Assembly (NCBI RefSeq): GCF_014596085.1
Contig: NZ_JACCJY010000008.1
Span: 62,001-126,000, forward strand
Source of the DNA: Azospirillum tabaci
GTDB lineage: Bacteria > Pseudomonadota > Alphaproteobacteria > Azospirillales > Azospirillaceae
DNA length: 64,000 nucleotides
Reading direction: 5' to 3'
This document shows positions 62,345-64,000 of this stretch, in pieces. The notes beneath the pieces are model-generated. The model was not told where the DNA came from. It saw only the letters and a program-made list of their open reading frames with translations, and searched no databases. The stretch's first letter is position 1. Each line of letters opens with the position of its first letter. A program made the position numbers and the translations under genes.

Positions 62345-62920
62345 TTACCCGCGCGCCGCGACGCGGGCGAGGACGGCGCAAGCCCCCGGCCCGGTTTCCA
62401 GCGTGGCGGCGGTGCCGTCCAGACGGGCGGTCCAGCCTGGAGAGACCCGCGCCACGCTGTCGCCGGTGCGCAGGATCACCTCTCCGTCCAGGGCATGGAC
62501 CAGCGCCACGCCGCCAGCCGGAATGTCCGCCACTTTGTCGGCCGGCAGGATGTCGAGCCGCGCGTCGGCCCGCTCGCGGTCGAAGATCAGGTTGAAGTCG
62601 CGGATCGGCCCGTCCAGCAGGGCGCAATCCACCGCGGCGTCGCCGGAAAAGCGGAAGGGTTCGGCGCGGTTGGTCACGGTCGCCGGGACGCCGCCCACGG
62701 TCAGCCGCATGCCGGCCCCCTCGACCACGGCGATCAGCCGCTCGTAGCCGGTGAAAGCGGAGAAGGGACCGGCCTCCGCCACGTCGGCGATGCTGACCCG
62801 CCAGAGGAAGCGGCCGGCGTTGCCGGGCAACTCCTGGAGGGCGATTTCGGTGGTCGTTCCACCGCCGTTCTTCCAGGGCATGCGGCGGTAACGGGCGGGG
62901 TCGAGCAGAGAAACAGCCAT
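62345..62920 (-). CDS. hutD: HutD-family cupin
   Basis: 191 residues from ATG 62920, which has TGAGGA six bases upstream; an ATG at 62932 is less likely. Signature: RRMPWKNGGGTTTEIAL near 16-32, FLWRVSIADVAEAGPFSAFTGYERLIAVVEG near 42-72, DCALLDGPIRDFNLIFDR near 105-120. HutD is a bicupin linked to histidine use, thought to limit hut induction. It converges with the IclR gene. Confidence 0.9.
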   Translation of the reverse strand: MAVSLLDPARYRRMPWKNGGGTTTEIALQELPGNAGRFLWRVSIADVAEAGPFSAFTGYERLIAVVEGAGMRLTVGGVPATVTNRAEPFRFSGDAAVDCALLDGPIRDFNLIFDRERADARLDILPADKVADIPAGGVALVHALDGEVILRTGDSVARVSPGWTARLDGTAATLETGPGACAVLARVAARG

Positions 62921-63009
62921 GGAAATCCTCACGCGACGGGGGAGGGCGTCCAGCCCATCCCCCGTCCCTTATCCTCGTCAATGTGTCTGCGGCACCGATG
63001 GGCGGTGCG

Positions 63010-64000
63010 TCAGGCGTCCCCGAGCGATTGGGTCAGGCCCCGGTGCTTGAGAAGCGCCTCGATGCGCGGCTCGCGTCCGCGGAAGGCGGTGTACAGTTCC
63101 ATCGGGTCGCGGGTGTCGCCCGACGAATAAATCGTCTTCAGCTTCGCCGCAAGGTCGGGATCGAAGGGGTTGCCCGTCTCCAAGAACGCCTCGAACCCGT
63201 CGGCGTCGAGCACCTCGGCCCACAGATAGGCGTAATAGCCCGCGGCGTAGCCGCTGCCGGCGAACAGGTGCTGGAAATGGGTCGGGCGATGGCGCACGGC
63301 GATCTCCGCCGGCATGCCGATCTTGTCCAGCACCGACCGCTCGAAGGCGGCCACGTCGAGGTCGGCAGCGTCGCTCCGGGTGTGGAACTCCAGATCGAGC
63401 AACGCCGCCGCGGTGTACTCCACCGTGCCGAAGCCCTGGTTGAAGTTGCGGGCGGCCAGCAGGCGGCGCAGCAGATCCTGCGGGATCGGCTCCCCGGTCT
63501 GGTGATGGCGGGCGTAGGTCGACAGCGTTTCCGGAACCGCCAGCCAGTGCTCGTAGATCTGCGAGGGCAGTTCCACGAAGTCGCGGCGGACCGAGGTGCC
63601 GGACTGGCTCGGGTAGCGGACGTTGCTGAGGCAGCCGTGCAGGAAATGGCCGAACTCGTGGAACAGCGTCTCGGCGTCGTCGAAGCTGAGAAGCGTCGGC
63701 TCGCCCTTCGAGAAGTTGTTGTTGTTGACGATGATCGGCGACACCGCCCCGTCGAAAGTCTCCTGATCGCGGTAGCTGCTCATCCAGGCGCCGGAGCGCT
63801 TCGACGACCGGGCGAAATTGTCGTGCAGGAAGATGCCGACATGGCGCCCGTCCTTTTCCGTCACCTCGTAGACACGGACGTCCGGGTGGTAGACCGGCAG
63901 GTCGGGCCGCTCGGTGAAGGTCAGGCCGAACAGGCGCCCGGCGGTGTCGAAGGCCGCGCGCACCATGTTCTCCAGCACGAAGTAGGGCTTCACCTCCGCT
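63010..64000 (-). CDS. M3-family oligopeptidase (Dcp/PrlC type), N-terminus beyond window
   Basis: 330 residues of the C-terminal half; the frame is open through the right edge. The zinc motif HEFGHFLHG and the preceding DDAETLFHEF are those of thimet-type peptidases. Other family blocks: AEVKPYFVLENM at the cut, GRHVGIFLHDNFARSSKRSGAWMSS, FVELPSQIYEHWL, GYAAGYYAYLWAEVLDADGFEAF. Dcp (peptidyl-dipeptidase) is favoured over oligopeptidase A from the EVKPYF and SKRSGAWM blocks. Degrades short peptides in the cytoplasm. Confidence 0.92.
   Translation of the reverse strand, partial: AEVKPYFVLENMVRAAFDTAGRLFGLTFTERPDLPVYHPDVRVYEVTEKDGRHVGIFLHDNFARSSKRSGAWMSSYRDQETFDGAVSPIIVNNNNFSKGEPTLLSFDDAETLFHEFGHFLHGCLSNVRYPSQSGTSVRRDFVELPSQIYEHWLAVPETLSTYARHHQTGEPIPQDLLRRLLAARNFNQGFGTVEYTAAALLDLEFHTRSDAADLDVAAFERSVLDKIGMPAEIAVRHRPTHFQHLFAGSGYAAGYYAYLWAEVLDADGFEAFLETGNPFDPDLAAKLKTIYSSGDTRDPMELYTAFRGREPRIEALLKHRGLTQSLGDA

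Noticed and set aside
1..64000. tRNA, rRNA, CRISPR arrays, complete insertion sequences or prophage genes
   Set aside because: None was recognised by eye in either strand; small RNA genes cannot be excluded without a computed search.

Overview
The window is high-GC DNA that looks like an Alphaproteobacterium of the Azospirillum/Rhodospirillales type. That assignment is inferred from base composition, overall gene content (PutA without a ribbon-helix-helix domain plus an Lrp-type regulator, peripheral hut genes, a BigR-like repressor, a TtrSR/TtrBCA system) and dispersed GC-rich hairpin repeats. A complete parA-parB partition locus flanked by identical palindromes (38.9-41.0 kb) suggests a secondary replicon (chromid or megaplasmid). 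No rRNA, tRNA, CRISPR array or complete insertion sequence was seen.

Layout. 0-5.2 kb: edge-cut chorismate-lyase-like gene, thioredoxin 2, a TtrR/TtrS-type two-component system, and a small sulfur module (DUF2892 membrane protein, a remnant of an RND efflux permease, rhodanese, BigR-like ArsR repressor). 5.3-7.6 kb: secreted OB-fold-like protein, ECF sigma factor, anti-sigma factor, membrane protein. 7.6-10.9 kb: small unknowns, an extensin-like protein and an MBL-fold hydrolase. 10.9-16.4 kb: proline metabolism (putA, proC, divergent Lrp-type regulator) and a 48-residue membrane protein behind an FNR-like box.

16.8-33.7 kb is an exopolysaccharide island: two paralogous beta-helix proteins (one with two tandem carbohydrate-binding modules), polysaccharide deacetylase, GNAT-type protein, UDP-sugar dehydrogenase, Wzc-like co-polymerase, Wzy-like polymerase, Wzx-like flippase and three GT2 glycosyltransferases. 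The initiating transferase and the outer-membrane exporter are not in the window. 33.8-38.9 kb: AEC transporter with hydroxypyruvate isomerase, AbrB-type membrane protein, lysine-rich HTH protein, an internally deleted flavodoxin-fold gene and an M48 lipoprotein peptidase. 38.9-41.0 kb: parAB. 41.0-46.9 kb: HPP/CBS membrane protein, an ABC membrane half without ATPase, chemoreceptor, aldo/keto reductase. 46.9-48.8 kb: divergent LysR regulator and class A beta-lactamase.

49.0-54.0 kb is a ttrBCA-like molybdoenzyme operon whose likely sensor pair lies 45 kb away at 1.3-3.7 kb. 54.1-56.6 kb: a RecD-like helicase and an MFS transporter. 56.6-62.9 kb: an amino-acid ABC importer, hutG, hutF, IclR regulator and hutD, forming a peripheral histidine/formiminoglutamate module with a repeated 25-nt operator-like element. 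The right edge cuts an M3 oligopeptidase. Most enzyme-family calls rest on visible motifs; substrates and regulatory links are inference.
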